Part shown: positions 53,845-63,801 of the stretch, piece by piece
How the letters are laid out: each line of letters starts with the position of its first letter
Numbering within the stretch: position 1 is the stretch's first letter
The notes under the pieces: generated by a model
Database searches by the model: none
Told to the model about the DNA's origin: nothing
The model's input: only the letters and a program-made list of their open reading frames with translations
NCBI GenBank assembly: GCA_943789105.1
Contig: CALSSW010000001.1
Location: 434,001-498,000 of the forward strand
Source of the DNA: an uncultured Ulvibacter sp.
GTDB taxonomy: Bacteria > Bacteroidota > Bacteroidia > Flavobacteriales > Flavobacteriaceae
Reading direction: 5' to 3'
DNA length: 64,000 bases
Translations under genes and position numbers: made by a program

Positions 53845-55149
53845 ATGCGTACAAAAACACTTAAGAAAAATAAAATTAATGTAGTAACCTTGGGTTGCTC
53901 CAAAAATGTGTACGATAGTGAAGTGCTCATGGGCCAACTTCGTGCCAATAACAAAGAAGTGGTGCATGAGAAAGAAGGAAATGTAGTGGTCATTAATACC
54001 TGTGGGTTTATTGCCAATGCAAAAGAGGAGAGTGTAAATACAATCCTTGAGTTTGTTCAAAAAAAGAAAGAGGGCCTTGTAGACAAGGTTTTTGTTACGG
54101 GTTGTTTAAGTGAGCGTTACAAACCAGACCTTCAAAAAGAAATTCAAGATGTAGACCAATATTTTGGTACTACAGAATTGCCTGGCCTTTTAAAAGCATT
54201 AGGCGCAGATTATAAGCATGAACTAATAGGGGAGCGTTTAACGACAACCCCAAAAAACTACGCCTACCTTAAAATTGCTGAAGGGTGTGATAGACCTTGC
54301 TCTTTTTGCGCCATACCTATTATGCGCGGAAAACATAAATCTACTCCTATGGAGGATTTGGTAACAGAGGCAGAAAAATTAGCAGCAACCGGTGTAAAGG
54401 AACTTATATTAATTGCTCAGGATTTAACCTACTATGGTTTGGATCTTTATAAAAAAAGAAACTTAGCAGAGCTACTAGAAAAATTGGTAGCTGTATCTGG
54501 GATAGAGTGGATACGTTTGCATTATGCTTTTCCAACAGGGTTTCCTATGGATGTTCTTGATTTGATGAACAAAGAGCCTAAAATTTGTAATTACATTGAT
54601 ATACCCTTGCAGCACATTGCAGATCCAATATTAAAATCAATGCGCCGAGGAACTACCAAAGCTAAGACTACAAAATTACTGAAAGATTTTAGAGCTGCAG
54701 TTCCAAATATGGCTATTAGAACTACTCTTATTGTTGGTTATCCAGGAGAAACTCAAGAAGATTTTGAAACCCTAAGAGATTGGGTTCAAGAAATGCGTTT
54801 TGAGAGACTTGGTTGTTTTACCTATTCTCATGAAGAAAACACACACGCCTTTACTCTTGAAGATGATGTTCCACAAGATGTTAAGATGGAGCGGGCCAAT
54901 GCTATTATGGAAATTCAATCTCACATTTCTTGGGAGTTGAACCAACAAAAAATAGGGCAAGAGTTTTCTGTTATTATAGACCGCAAAGAAGGTGGGTACT
55001 ATGTAGGAAGAACCGAGTTTGATAGCCCAGATGTTGACAATGAAGTATTGATTAACGCAGAAGAAGGCTACCTGAGAACCGGAGAATTTTTTACTGTAAA
55101 AATTACGGGCGCTGAAGATTTCGACTTATATGCTGAGGTTGTGAAATAA
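53845..55149 (+). CDS. rimO: Ribosomal protein S12 methylthiotransferase RimO
   Basis: 434 residues, radical-SAM enzyme that thiomethylates an aspartate of S12. The N-terminal cluster cysteines are C18, C53 and C87 (VVTLGCSKN, NTCGF, VTGCLSE), the radical-SAM cysteines C148, C152 and C155 in GCDRPCSFCAIP, and a TRAM domain ends the protein. A TATCTTTG box lies at 53789-53796. Confidence 0.97.
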   Translation: MRTKTLKKNKINVVTLGCSKNVYDSEVLMGQLRANNKEVVHEKEGNVVVINTCGFIANAKEESVNTILEFVQKKKEGLVDKVFVTGCLSERYKPDLQKEIQDVDQYFGTTELPGLLKALGADYKHELIGERLTTTPKNYAYLKIAEGCDRPCSFCAIPIMRGKHKSTPMEDLVTEAEKLAATGVKELILIAQDLTYYGLDLYKKRNLAELLEKLVAVSGIEWIRLHYAFPTGFPMDVLDLMNKEPKICNYIDIPLQHIADPILKSMRRGTTKAKTTKLLKDFRAAVPNMAIRTTLIVGYPGETQEDFETLRDWVQEMRFERLGCFTYSHEENTHAFTLEDDVPQDVKMERANAIMEIQSHISWELNQQKIGQEFSVIIDRKEGGYYVGRTEFDSPDVDNEVLINAEEGYLRTGEFFTVKITGAEDFDLYAEVVK

Positions 55150-55204
55150 TATGGTTTAAGTGTTTTTTCTAAAGCATTTCAAATCTATTTTGTACTTTCG
55201 GTTT

Positions 55205-56473
55205 ATGAAAAAACGGGTACTATTTATTGGCTTATTTTCTTTTGTTTTTATTCAATGCAATGATGCTGCTAGCAGTAAAAGCAAAAAGTTAGATTCTCAA
55301 AACACTGTAGTAGTCTCTTTGGCTAATCCTACAAAAACAGATAGCCAAACCCCAAGACTCTATAGTAATGCATCTACCTTATACATGTCATGGGTTACTT
55401 TTAAAGATGATATAGATTACCTGCATTACTCGAGTTACACTGGTGATACTTGGTCTACACCAGAGGTTATTGCCTCCGGCAATAATTGGTTTACCAACTG
55501 GGCAGACTTTCCTGCCATTGCCCAAAACAATGGAAGCCTGCTAACGAGTTATCTGCAAAAGTCTGACAAAGCCGCTTACAGCTATGATGTAAAACTGAAC
55601 TACAAAAATAGAGATAGCACTTCTTGGAAAAAGAATTTCCTTTTACATACAGATGGTACTAAAACAGAGCATGGTTTTGTGTCTATGATTGCTGCCAACA
55701 ACCAAGATGAGTTTTTTGTAACCTGGCTTGATGGCCGAAATACTATAGAAAGCAACCCTACAGATCATGAAAATGGTGGTCATTCTAGCCGTGGTGCAAT
55801 GACCCTGCGAGGTGCTATGGTGGATACTCAAGGCAATGTAATTAACTCAAAAGAGCTGGACCATCGTATTTGTGATTGCTGCCAAACAAGCACTGCCATG
55901 ACTCTTAATGGTCCTGTTGTAGTCTATAGAGACAGAACACATCAGGAAATTAGAGATATATCTATAGTAAGATGGCAAGCTGATAATACCTGGTCTGCCC
56001 CAAAAACAATTCATACAGATAATTGGCAGATAGCTGGTTGCCCAGTTAACGGTCCCGCTGTAGCTGCTTTTGAAAAAAATTTAGCTGTTGCCTGGTTTAC
56101 AGCTGCCAATGAAACCCCTAAAGTACAAGTAGTTTTTTCCAGTGATAACGCAGAAACATTTGGCAAACCAGTGCACATTAATACACAAGAAACATTAGGA
56201 AGAGTAGACATAGTTGCACTTAACAATACAGAGGCTGTGGTTTGTTGGATGGAGCGAGATACCAATGATGTTGCTTATGTGCAAATAGCTAAAGTAACAA
56301 AATCTGGAGAAAAAGGGCCAACCATAACCCTTACTAAAACAAATGCGGGGCGAGCTAGTGGTTTTCCTCAAATTGAACTGTTAAACGGCAGTATATATGC
56401 CGCTATGACCCTTTTGGATGAGACCAATGCGCCGAGCATCAAAACCATGCGCGTTCGTGTAGAAGATCTTTAA
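55205..56473 (+). CDS. Exported lipoprotein with sialidase-like beta-propeller
   Basis: 422 residues from ATG 55205. The lipobox is VLFIGLFSFVFIQC (cysteine about 18). The rest has repeated units with YMSWVTFKDD, LLTSYLQKSD, FFVTWLDGRN, AVAWFTAANETPKVQVVFSS and AVVCWMERD, the pattern of a BNR/sialidase-type propeller. The catalytic arginine triad of true sialidases could not be assigned. A CDCC cluster (HRICDCCQTS) is unusual for a propeller. TACTTTCG ends only 4 bases before the ATG. Confidence 0.7.
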   Translation: MKKRVLFIGLFSFVFIQCNDAASSKSKKLDSQNTVVVSLANPTKTDSQTPRLYSNASTLYMSWVTFKDDIDYLHYSSYTGDTWSTPEVIASGNNWFTNWADFPAIAQNNGSLLTSYLQKSDKAAYSYDVKLNYKNRDSTSWKKNFLLHTDGTKTEHGFVSMIAANNQDEFFVTWLDGRNTIESNPTDHENGGHSSRGAMTLRGAMVDTQGNVINSKELDHRICDCCQTSTAMTLNGPVVVYRDRTHQEIRDISIVRWQADNTWSAPKTIHTDNWQIAGCPVNGPAVAAFEKNLAVAWFTAANETPKVQVVFSSDNAETFGKPVHINTQETLGRVDIVALNNTEAVVCWMERDTNDVAYVQIAKVTKSGEKGPTITLTKTNAGRASGFPQIELLNGSIYAAMTLLDETNAPSIKTMRVRVEDL

Positions 56474-56512
56474 GTAATCTGCCGCTTACCCGCGCAATAA
56501 AAACACACAGTC

Positions 56513-57739
56513 TTGAATAGCTTACTTATAATTGGTCAAACATTTCCAGAGCCCACCACAACAGCAGCGGGCGTTAGGATGTTGCAACTTATAGAGATGT
56601 TTACAAGTCATGGGTATGGTATTACGTTTGCAAGTAGCGCAAGTAGCTCAGAGAAAAGCTTTCATCTAAATTCAATTGGAGTTGCTACCCAACAAATCGC
56701 AATAAACGACTCCTCTTTTGATGATTTTGTAAGGCAATTAAATCCAACACTCGTTTTATTTGATCGGTTTATTACAGAAGAACAGTTTGCTTGGCGAGTG
56801 ACCCATAGTTGCCCAAAAGCCTTAAAAATACTAGACACAGAAGATCTTCATTTTTTAAGAAAAGCAAGGCAGCAGGCCCTTAAAGACGCAACAGATGTTA
56901 AAGACGCAAACCTCTTTACAGAGACTGCAAAAAGAGAAATTGCGAGTATTTTAAGGTGTGATCTTTCTTTGATAATTTCTGAATTTGAAATGGAGCTTCT
57001 CACCGGTACCTTCGCTGTTTCCAAAGAGATACTTTACTACCTTCCTTTTATGATTTCGGAATTGCCTGTTTCAGGTAATCTTCCTGGGTATAAGCAAAGA
57101 GCTAATTTTATGACTATTGGTAATTTTCTTCATGAGCCTAATGTAGATAGCGTGTTGTATTTAAAAAATGAGATTTGGCCCCTGATAAAAAAACAGTTGC
57201 CCCAGGCCCAGTTACATATTTATGGAAATTATGCGCCCCAACATATTTTAGAACTGCACAACCAAAAGCAAGGTTTTTACTTAATGGGTTGGGCAGATTC
57301 TGTAGCACATGTAATACAAAAAGCCAGAGTTTGCATAGCACCTTTACGTTTTGGTGCTGGATTAAAAGGAAAATTGATTGATGCCATGTTATATGGAACC
57401 CCCTGGGTGACAACCTCAATAGGAGCTGAGGGGATGTATCCAGATTCCATAAACCCAGATAGTATTGCAGATACTCCAGAGGGCTTTGCAAAGCTTTCTG
57501 TAGCAATATATAACGATAAAATAAAGTGGCAACAAAACGCTCAAATGGGTATTGAGATTATAAAAGAGCGCTTCAATGGCAAGGCTATCGCTAAGGATTT
57601 TATGACCCGCTTAGATGCTTTGAAGATAAATTTAAAACTACACAGGCAGGCACATTTTATAGGACAAATTCTTCAACACCAGAGTTTACAAGCCTCAAAA
57701 TACCTCAGTAAATGGATTGAAGAAAAAAACAAAGTGTAA
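56513..57739 (+). CDS. Glycosyltransferase, GT-B type
   Basis: 408 residues from TTG 56513 (MNSLLIIGQTFPEPTTTAAG). The GT-B layout has an N-terminal Rossmann-like half and a C-terminal half with NFLHEPNVDSVLYLKNEIWP, LMGWADSVAHVIQKARVCIA and PLRFGAGLKGKLIDAMLYGT, the GT4-type nucleotide-sugar-binding region, then PWVTTSIGAEGM. The extended C-terminal tail is helical. Acceptor and sugar are unknown; a role in surface or capsular sugars is possible. It is 39 bases after the lipoprotein gene. Confidence 0.85.
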   Translation: MNSLLIIGQTFPEPTTTAAGVRMLQLIEMFTSHGYGITFASSASSSEKSFHLNSIGVATQQIAINDSSFDDFVRQLNPTLVLFDRFITEEQFAWRVTHSCPKALKILDTEDLHFLRKARQQALKDATDVKDANLFTETAKREIASILRCDLSLIISEFEMELLTGTFAVSKEILYYLPFMISELPVSGNLPGYKQRANFMTIGNFLHEPNVDSVLYLKNEIWPLIKKQLPQAQLHIYGNYAPQHILELHNQKQGFYLMGWADSVAHVIQKARVCIAPLRFGAGLKGKLIDAMLYGTPWVTTSIGAEGMYPDSINPDSIADTPEGFAKLSVAIYNDKIKWQQNAQMGIEIIKERFNGKAIAKDFMTRLDALKINLKLHRQAHFIGQILQHQSLQASKYLSKWIEEKNKV

Positions 57740-57773
57740 TTTAACCCAGTAAAACAGTTAATTTTCTAGAGTA

Positions 57774-60251
57774 TTAAAGTGTAAATTTATTGTTGTTCAC
57801 AAAAAATAGTGCATTTGCAAAAAATAGTTTTCCTTGCTCCCAGAAAGACCTAAACAGCACATCATCTACTAGATATACAACACTTCCAGAGCCCATTCTA
57901 GCTTCTCCAAAAACCATCGAGTTTTTTAATTTTGCTTTGGCATTTTCTCCAGAAAAACCGGAAACACTTTTTGCGTCTCCATCAATATACCCCACATTGT
58001 ACCCTTTTTGCATAAACTGGTAAGAGGTACTTCCTTGTTTTAGTGAAAAATAAGTATCTCCATATCCATAGGCTAGAGGATGAGAAGCATCTAGTGTAAT
58101 TTTATAAATACTACCTGTTATAAAATTAGTCACACTCTCAGCCTCGCGCTGATCATATGGAGTTAAGTTTGCTGTACTTTGGTTTTGTTCTAAATCTTCA
58201 TGTTCATTGTTTTTTAAATCAAATCCTTTTTTATCTAAAAAGCTTCTTGCTGCACTGCCAATGGCAATTATTTTTCCGCCACTACGTATCCATTTTTTTA
58301 ATTCTTTGATTTGCTCTTCGCCTAGTAATTTGCTATAGCTTCCCTCTGGTAATACCAAGACATTATATCTGGCTAGTCTAGAGAAAGACATGCTTTGTGT
58401 TTCTATGTGTGTTACAGGGTATTGTAATTGTTTCTCAAAGAAATGCCAGGCGGCTCCATAGCTTAAAGATGATACTCCATCACCTTTTAAAAGGGCAATT
58501 TTTGGGGCGTTGATCATTTTTATATCTGGAGATCCCATGTCTGTCCTGGTATCACCAAAAGTGGTATTTGACGCAAATAATGTACGGCCATGATTGTTTG
58601 CAATTTCATTTAATTTTTGATAAAAGTTAGGGTTATCTTTATTGTCACTTTTTGTGATAACTAAACTGCCTCTTTCAAAATTTTCTCCACCAAAGCGTAG
58701 TTTTTTCTCCGTAAAACGCACGCTAATATTTTGCTGTAAAAGCGCCGCTAAAAAATGAGCATCTTTCATGGTATCCCAAGAGGCTATAAACCCTGCAGCT
58801 GTTGTATTTGTATTTTCTTTGCTACTACTTGCTTTGGCCTGTTTTGCAGCCACCAATGTTTTTGAAGCAATTGCCTCCAGTCCATAAGCATACGGTATGC
58901 TCCATGCAGTGATGTCATAGGTTAAGGGCTCCTCTAGCCTTGCATCTGGTTCAAACAAAACTTTAATCATTTTTCCTTTTGCTTGATTGGTGCTTACAAC
59001 CAACGCGCCATTTGTATCCATGGAGCCTTTACTAGCGGTAGTGTAATGATATCCAGAAACACTGCCTTTCCCTGTATATCCATAGGCAATCTCGTGTTTG
59101 TCAAGTAATTGTGTAAGTAGTGCTATTTTGTCTGGATGGCCTTGCAACACATAACTTTTGTATACAAGAGCATCGTTGATAAAGAATTTTTTAAACTCTG
59201 AGTTTAACCCTACAGCATTTTTACTTCCCATTTCAACGGTAGATAACCCAGTTGTGGTATGGTGTGCCACGCGGTCTACAAGGGTGAGTTCGTATCCTTC
59301 GTCTGTGTTAATTCCTAAACCTGCGCGGCCATGACCAGCCTGTTCATAGGTCATACCAATGGCGCCCATAAAGGTTGGGTAGGTGTCTCCATAACTTGGG
59401 TATAATAAATCAAAACGCTCTCGGGTAAAAAACAACCATCCTTCTTGGTCAAAATACCTAGCATGATTTTTACCAATTTGTGTCTGAAAATCTCGTTGGA
59501 AGTCGCTTATAATTTCATGAAATGGCTCTGCGGCTGGCGCAAAATAATAAGGTTCATTGATGCCCTGTTCATGGAAATCAACATGAATGTGTGGCATCCA
59601 TTTATTATAGATTTTTAAACGTTCCTGAGTTTCAATTTGTGTTGCCCAAGCCCAATCTCTATTGAGGTCAAATAGATAGTGGTTAGGTCTTCCTCCTGGC
59701 CAAGGCTCATTGTGCTCATCTGCATCTTGCCCAGCATTATAAGGTGTAGATTTTACTTGATTGTACCAATTTGCATACCTGTCTCGTCCATCTGGGTTTA
59801 CGCATGGGTCTATGATAACAATTGTGTTTTCTAGCCAAGCTTGTTTTTGTGTGATTAACTCATAGAGGGTTTTCATGGCAGCTTCTGTACTAGAGGCCTC
59901 ATTTCCATGTACATTATAACTCAGCCAAACAATTGCTTTTGAAGGTGCTGCCGCTCCTTTTATAATGCCAGCGTTTTTTAAGTTGTCTTGGCGTATTTGT
60001 TCTGCGTTTTCTATGTTTTGTGCACTAGATACTACTGCATATGTTAAGCTGCGTCTTTCATTGGTTTTCCCATATGCTTTATAACGTACCATATCACTAT
60101 GTAAAGCAACATGCTCAAAATAGTCTACCACATCTGCATGACGTGTAAATTGGGTCCCAATGGTATAGCCTAAAAATTCGCTTGGAGATTGAAGTTGGCC
60201 ATATCCAATAGCATTTACAAAAAGTACAAGGGCAATGATTACGTTTTTCAT
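57774..60251 (-). CDS. M14 family zinc carboxypeptidase-like peptidase
   Basis: 825 residues, secreted (MKNVIIALVLFVNAIGYGQ). The zinc ligands are H115 and E118 in VHGNEAS and H227 in HVDFHEQG; NPDGRDRY lies at 152-159. The remaining 500 residues hold a class-I-amidotransferase-like fold region (PEGSYSKLLGEEQIKELKKW) of uncertain role. The family digests peptides in the periplasm or outside. It is convergent with the glycosyltransferase gene. Confidence 0.9.
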   Translation of the reverse strand: MKNVIIALVLFVNAIGYGQLQSPSEFLGYTIGTQFTRHADVVDYFEHVALHSDMVRYKAYGKTNERRSLTYAVVSSAQNIENAEQIRQDNLKNAGIIKGAAAPSKAIVWLSYNVHGNEASSTEAAMKTLYELITQKQAWLENTIVIIDPCVNPDGRDRYANWYNQVKSTPYNAGQDADEHNEPWPGGRPNHYLFDLNRDWAWATQIETQERLKIYNKWMPHIHVDFHEQGINEPYYFAPAAEPFHEIISDFQRDFQTQIGKNHARYFDQEGWLFFTRERFDLLYPSYGDTYPTFMGAIGMTYEQAGHGRAGLGINTDEGYELTLVDRVAHHTTTGLSTVEMGSKNAVGLNSEFKKFFINDALVYKSYVLQGHPDKIALLTQLLDKHEIAYGYTGKGSVSGYHYTTASKGSMDTNGALVVSTNQAKGKMIKVLFEPDARLEEPLTYDITAWSIPYAYGLEAIASKTLVAAKQAKASSSKENTNTTAAGFIASWDTMKDAHFLAALLQQNISVRFTEKKLRFGGENFERGSLVITKSDNKDNPNFYQKLNEIANNHGRTLFASNTTFGDTRTDMGSPDIKMINAPKIALLKGDGVSSLSYGAAWHFFEKQLQYPVTHIETQSMSFSRLARYNVLVLPEGSYSKLLGEEQIKELKKWIRSGGKIIAIGSAARSFLDKKGFDLKNNEHEDLEQNQSTANLTPYDQREAESVTNFITGSIYKITLDASHPLAYGYGDTYFSLKQGSTSYQFMQKGYNVGYIDGDAKSVSGFSGENAKAKLKNSMVFGEARMGSGSVVYLVDDVLFRSFWEQGKLFFANALFFVNNNKFTL

Positions 60252-60418
60252 AGTCTTTATTTGATGTAATAATTTTAAATGCTAATATACTTTGAAATTT
60301 AATAAAACAGGTGCTTATCAAAATATTTAGTCTATATGAGAGGGGTGTTTCTTTGTTTATTATTTTAAAAATTTCTTTTCAGAAATGATAGTTATTAATT
60401 AAAGGGTATTTTTGTTTT

Positions 60419-62014
60419 ATGTCATCAACCTCTATTTCGTATTCTAAGACAGGTTATTTTTCAAAGACCATGCGGGATTATCTTAAGCAAGATACATCTC
60501 TGGGTTCTTTCTACGGAAATTTTCCAACCATAGAGGGTATTAAAGAGCAATTAAAAGAAAAGCAAAATACTTTTACTAGTGAAGCCAGAAGTATTTTAGT
60601 GTCTCAAGTACAAGAACAATATGCAGGTGTTGCTATAACACAAGCTACCCAGGATAATATTAGTGCTTTGTCAAAAGACACAGCATTTACCATTACTACA
60701 GGTCATCAGCTCAATTTGTTTTCTGGGCCAATGTATTATATATACAAAATACTTTCTGTTATTAACCTTACCGAACAACTCACCACAAAATACCCAGAAA
60801 ATAGTTTTGTGCCTGTATTTTGGATGGCCACAGAAGACCATGATTTTCAAGAAATTGATGGGTTTAATTTTAAAGGAAAAAAGATAAAATGGGAAGCCAA
60901 TCAAAGTGGTCCTGTAGGTAGATTTTCTACCAAGGTCTTAAAAGAACTTGTTACTGTTTTAAAATCAGAATTTGGACATACGGTTAATGGTGAGTATTTG
61001 CTAGCTCTTTTTGAGAGGGCTTACTCTAGCAACGACACTTTAACCCAGGCTACTCGTGTTATTACCAACGAGCTGTTTGGCAGCTATGGTATTGTTGTTT
61101 TGGACGGTGATGATCAAGAGTTAAAAAATCAATTTACTTCTTATATAGAAAAGGAGCTATTTACTAAAAAAGGCTTTAAAGAAATCACCAAAACAAGCCA
61201 GAGGTTAATCTCTGCTGGGTATGGCCAGCAGGTACATCCGCGAGAAATTAATTTATTTTACATACAAGATGGATTAAGAGAGCGTATTATAGAGAAAGAC
61301 GGAATATTTTTAATTAACAATACATCTTTGGTCTTTTCTAAAGCCCAGATGCAAGAACAAGTAACTAAGTATCCCCAGCGGTTTTCTCCAAATGCTTTAC
61401 TGCGTCCTTTGTATCAGGAAGTTATTTTGCCAAACCTTTGCTATGTTGGCGGTGGTGGTGAACTAGCGTACTGGTTTCAGTTAAAAGATTATTTTGAATC
61501 TGTTGGGGTTGCATTTCCTGTTTTATTGATGCGTAACAGTGCCGTTTTAGTCAATAGTAAACAACAACGTACTCTAAAAAAGCTTGATATTTCTCTCCAA
61601 GATATTTTTAAAAAAGATGCCGCTCTTACCACCTGGTTTGTCCATAAAGTTTCACAGATTACTATTGATTTATCGGCACAGCGGTTGCATCTTGAAAAAC
61701 AGTTTGAGGAGCTGCACACTTTAGCCGCTCAAACCGACGCCTCCTTTCTAGGGGCTGTTGCGGCTCAACAAAAAAAGCAAACCAATGGTTTGAACCATTT
61801 AGAGAAGCGTCTTTTAAAAGCACAAAAAAGAAAACATGTAGCTCAGATAGAAAGATTGATTGCCCTGCGCGGCGAGTTGTTTCCTGATGGGAATCTGCAA
61901 GAAAGAACATCAAATTTCTCCGAATTTTATCTAGAATATGGAACTGGCTTGATACCTACAATTAAGGAGAATTTAAAACCTCTTGAGGGAAAGTTTACTA
62001 TAATTTATTTTTAA
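60419..62014 (+). CDS. bshC: Bacillithiol synthesis cysteine-adding enzyme BshC
   Basis: 531 residues, full length. It adds cysteine to glucosaminyl-malate in the last step of bacillithiol synthesis. Typical stretches are AFTITTGHQLNLFSGPMYYI, VFWMATEDHDFQEI, LLRPLYQEVILPNLCYVGGG and GELAYWFQLKDYF, and it ends with a coiled-coil domain. Its start reads M-S-S-T-S at 60420; TATTTTTG ends at 60414, so the mRNA may be leaderless. Other bsh genes are not in the window. Confidence 0.93.
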   Translation: MSSTSISYSKTGYFSKTMRDYLKQDTSLGSFYGNFPTIEGIKEQLKEKQNTFTSEARSILVSQVQEQYAGVAITQATQDNISALSKDTAFTITTGHQLNLFSGPMYYIYKILSVINLTEQLTTKYPENSFVPVFWMATEDHDFQEIDGFNFKGKKIKWEANQSGPVGRFSTKVLKELVTVLKSEFGHTVNGEYLLALFERAYSSNDTLTQATRVITNELFGSYGIVVLDGDDQELKNQFTSYIEKELFTKKGFKEITKTSQRLISAGYGQQVHPREINLFYIQDGLRERIIEKDGIFLINNTSLVFSKAQMQEQVTKYPQRFSPNALLRPLYQEVILPNLCYVGGGGELAYWFQLKDYFESVGVAFPVLLMRNSAVLVNSKQQRTLKKLDISLQDIFKKDAALTTWFVHKVSQITIDLSAQRLHLEKQFEELHTLAAQTDASFLGAVAAQQKKQTNGLNHLEKRLLKAQKRKHVAQIERLIALRGELFPDGNLQERTSNFSEFYLEYGTGLIPTIKENLKPLEGKFTIIYF

Positions 62015-62104
62015 TAAACAACCTTGTTTACATCTTTGTTAAAATTTGCAATAAATTCTTTTGACAAGCCCTAGCAAAATTACTTTTTTGAAGTATTTTT
62101 GCTT

Positions 62105-63634
62105 ATGCAAAATAACGTCCTCATTCTTGATTTTGGATCTCAATACACACAGCTCATTGCTAGACGTGTTAGAGAATTAAACATCTATTGCGAAATACAT
62201 CCTTTCAACAAACTACCTCAAGATTTATCAACTTTCAAAGCCGTTATTTTGTCTGGGAGCCCTTCCTCGGTTCGTTCAGATGATGCTCCAGCTCTAGATC
62301 TTTCAAATATTAAAGGAATCTTACCTCTGTTAGGGGTTTGTTATGGTGCCCAATATTTAGCCCACTTTTTTGGTGGAAAAGTATCTCCTTCAAACATCAG
62401 AGAGTATGGACGTGCTAACTTAACCACCATACATGATCATGCTGGTTTGTTTGCAGGTATTTCAGAAGACACGCAAGTATGGATGAGCCACAGTGACACC
62501 ATTAGCGAATTGCCTGAGGGAGGAGTTCGTTTAGCAAGTACCAATGATGTTGCCAATGCAGCCTATAGAATTGAAGGCGAAGACACCTATGCCATACAAT
62601 TTCATCCAGAGGTATATCACACACAGGATGGTAAACAACTGTTAGATAATTTCTTAATTGAAATTGCAGGGGTAGATCCTAGCTGGACACCTGCTGCTTT
62701 TGTAGATACTACTGTCTCACAGTTAAAAGAAAAAATTGGTGATGATAAAGTTGTACTAGGGTTAAGTGGTGGTGTAGACTCTACCGTTGCGGCTATTTTA
62801 TTGCATAAAGCAATTGGACAAAACCTCTATTGTATTTTTGTAAATAATGGACTTCTGCGCAAAGATGAGTTTTCTAGCGTATTAAAACAATACAAAGGAA
62901 TGGGCCTCAATGTAAAGGGTGTTGACGCCTCAGATCTGTTTATAAGCGCCCTGAAAGATAAGTCTGACCCAGAAGAAAAACGTAAAGCAATTGGAGGAGC
63001 TTTTATTGATGTATTTGATCAACAGGCCACTGCAATTAAAGATGTGGTATACCTAGCTCAAGGAACAATATATCCAGATGTAATAGAGAGCGTTTCTGTT
63101 AACGGCCCTTCTGTTACTATTAAATCGCACCACAATGTTGGCGGGTTGCCTGATTACATGAAATTAAAGATTGTAGAGCCTCTGCGTATGTTATTTAAAG
63201 ATGAGGTGCGTCGTGTTGGTGCACAAATGGGTATTGATTCAAAATTATTAGGGCGTCACCCATTTCCAGGTCCTGGTTTAGCCATTCGTATTTTAGGAGA
63301 TGTCACACCAGAGAAAGTACGTATTTTGCAAGAGGTAGACCATATCTTTATTCAAGGCCTAAGAAAGTGGGATTTGTATGATAAAGTATGGCAGGCTGGT
63401 GCTATGTTGTTGCCCGTAAATAGTGTTGGGGTAATGGGTGATGAGAGAACCTATGAAAAAGTAGTAGCCCTTCGTGCTGTAGAGAGCACAGATGGTATGA
63501 CTGCAGACTGGGTAGATTTACCTTACAAATTTTTGCAAGAGACTAGCAATAATATTATAAATAGAGTTAAGGGAGTTAATCGAGTGGTGTACGATATTAG
63601 TAGTAAGCCACCTGCAACGATAGAGTGGGAGTAG
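62105..63634 (+). CDS. guaA: GMP synthase (glutamine-hydrolysing)
   Basis: 509 residues from ATG 62105 ([20 protein letters not shown]); an in-frame TTG two codons upstream is not needed. The glutamine amidotransferase triad is C79 (LGVCYGAQ), H167 and E169 (FHPEVYH). The ATP-pyrophosphatase P-loop is [12 protein letters not shown] (221-227), and the C-terminal dimerisation domain with HHNVGGLP and a final PPATIEWE is complete. TATTTTTG at 62094-62101 sits just before the ATG. Confidence 0.98.
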   Translation: MQNNVLILDFGSQYTQLIARRVRELNIYCEIHPFNKLPQDLSTFKAVILSGSPSSVRSDDAPALDLSNIKGILPLLGVCYGAQYLAHFFGGKVSPSNIREYGRANLTTIHDHAGLFAGISEDTQVWMSHSDTISELPEGGVRLASTNDVANAAYRIEGEDTYAIQFHPEVYHTQDGKQLLDNFLIEIAGVDPSWTPAAFVDTTVSQLKEKIGDDKVVLGLSGGVDSTVAAILLHKAIGQNLYCIFVNNGLLRKDEFSSVLKQYKGMGLNVKGVDASDLFISALKDKSDPEEKRKAIGGAFIDVFDQQATAIKDVVYLAQGTIYPDVIESVSVNGPSVTIKSHHNVGGLPDYMKLKIVEPLRMLFKDEVRRVGAQMGIDSKLLGRHPFPGPGLAIRILGDVTPEKVRILQEVDHIFIQGLRKWDLYDKVWQAGAMLLPVNSVGVMGDERTYEKVVALRAVESTDGMTADWVDLPYKFLQETSNNIINRVKGVNRVVYDISSKPPATIEWE

Positions 63635-63801
63635 TACCTTCAAAGGTGTTGGTTTAATTTTTTGACAGCTATTGTTTTCTTGGCACTAGTTTTGTAATAT
63701 TATTTACAAAACGTTTTTAGGTTGTTTTAATAGTACTTACATTGATTGTTTATTGCGATTTTTTATTTTTAAATTTCAGAAGCATTCATAAAATCTCAAA
63801 C

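Noticed and set aside
62094-62101. TATTTTTG as a confident guaA promoter
   Set aside because: No -33 element lies at the right distance and the start of transcription would fall at the ATG; it is listed only as part of the leaderless-gene observation.
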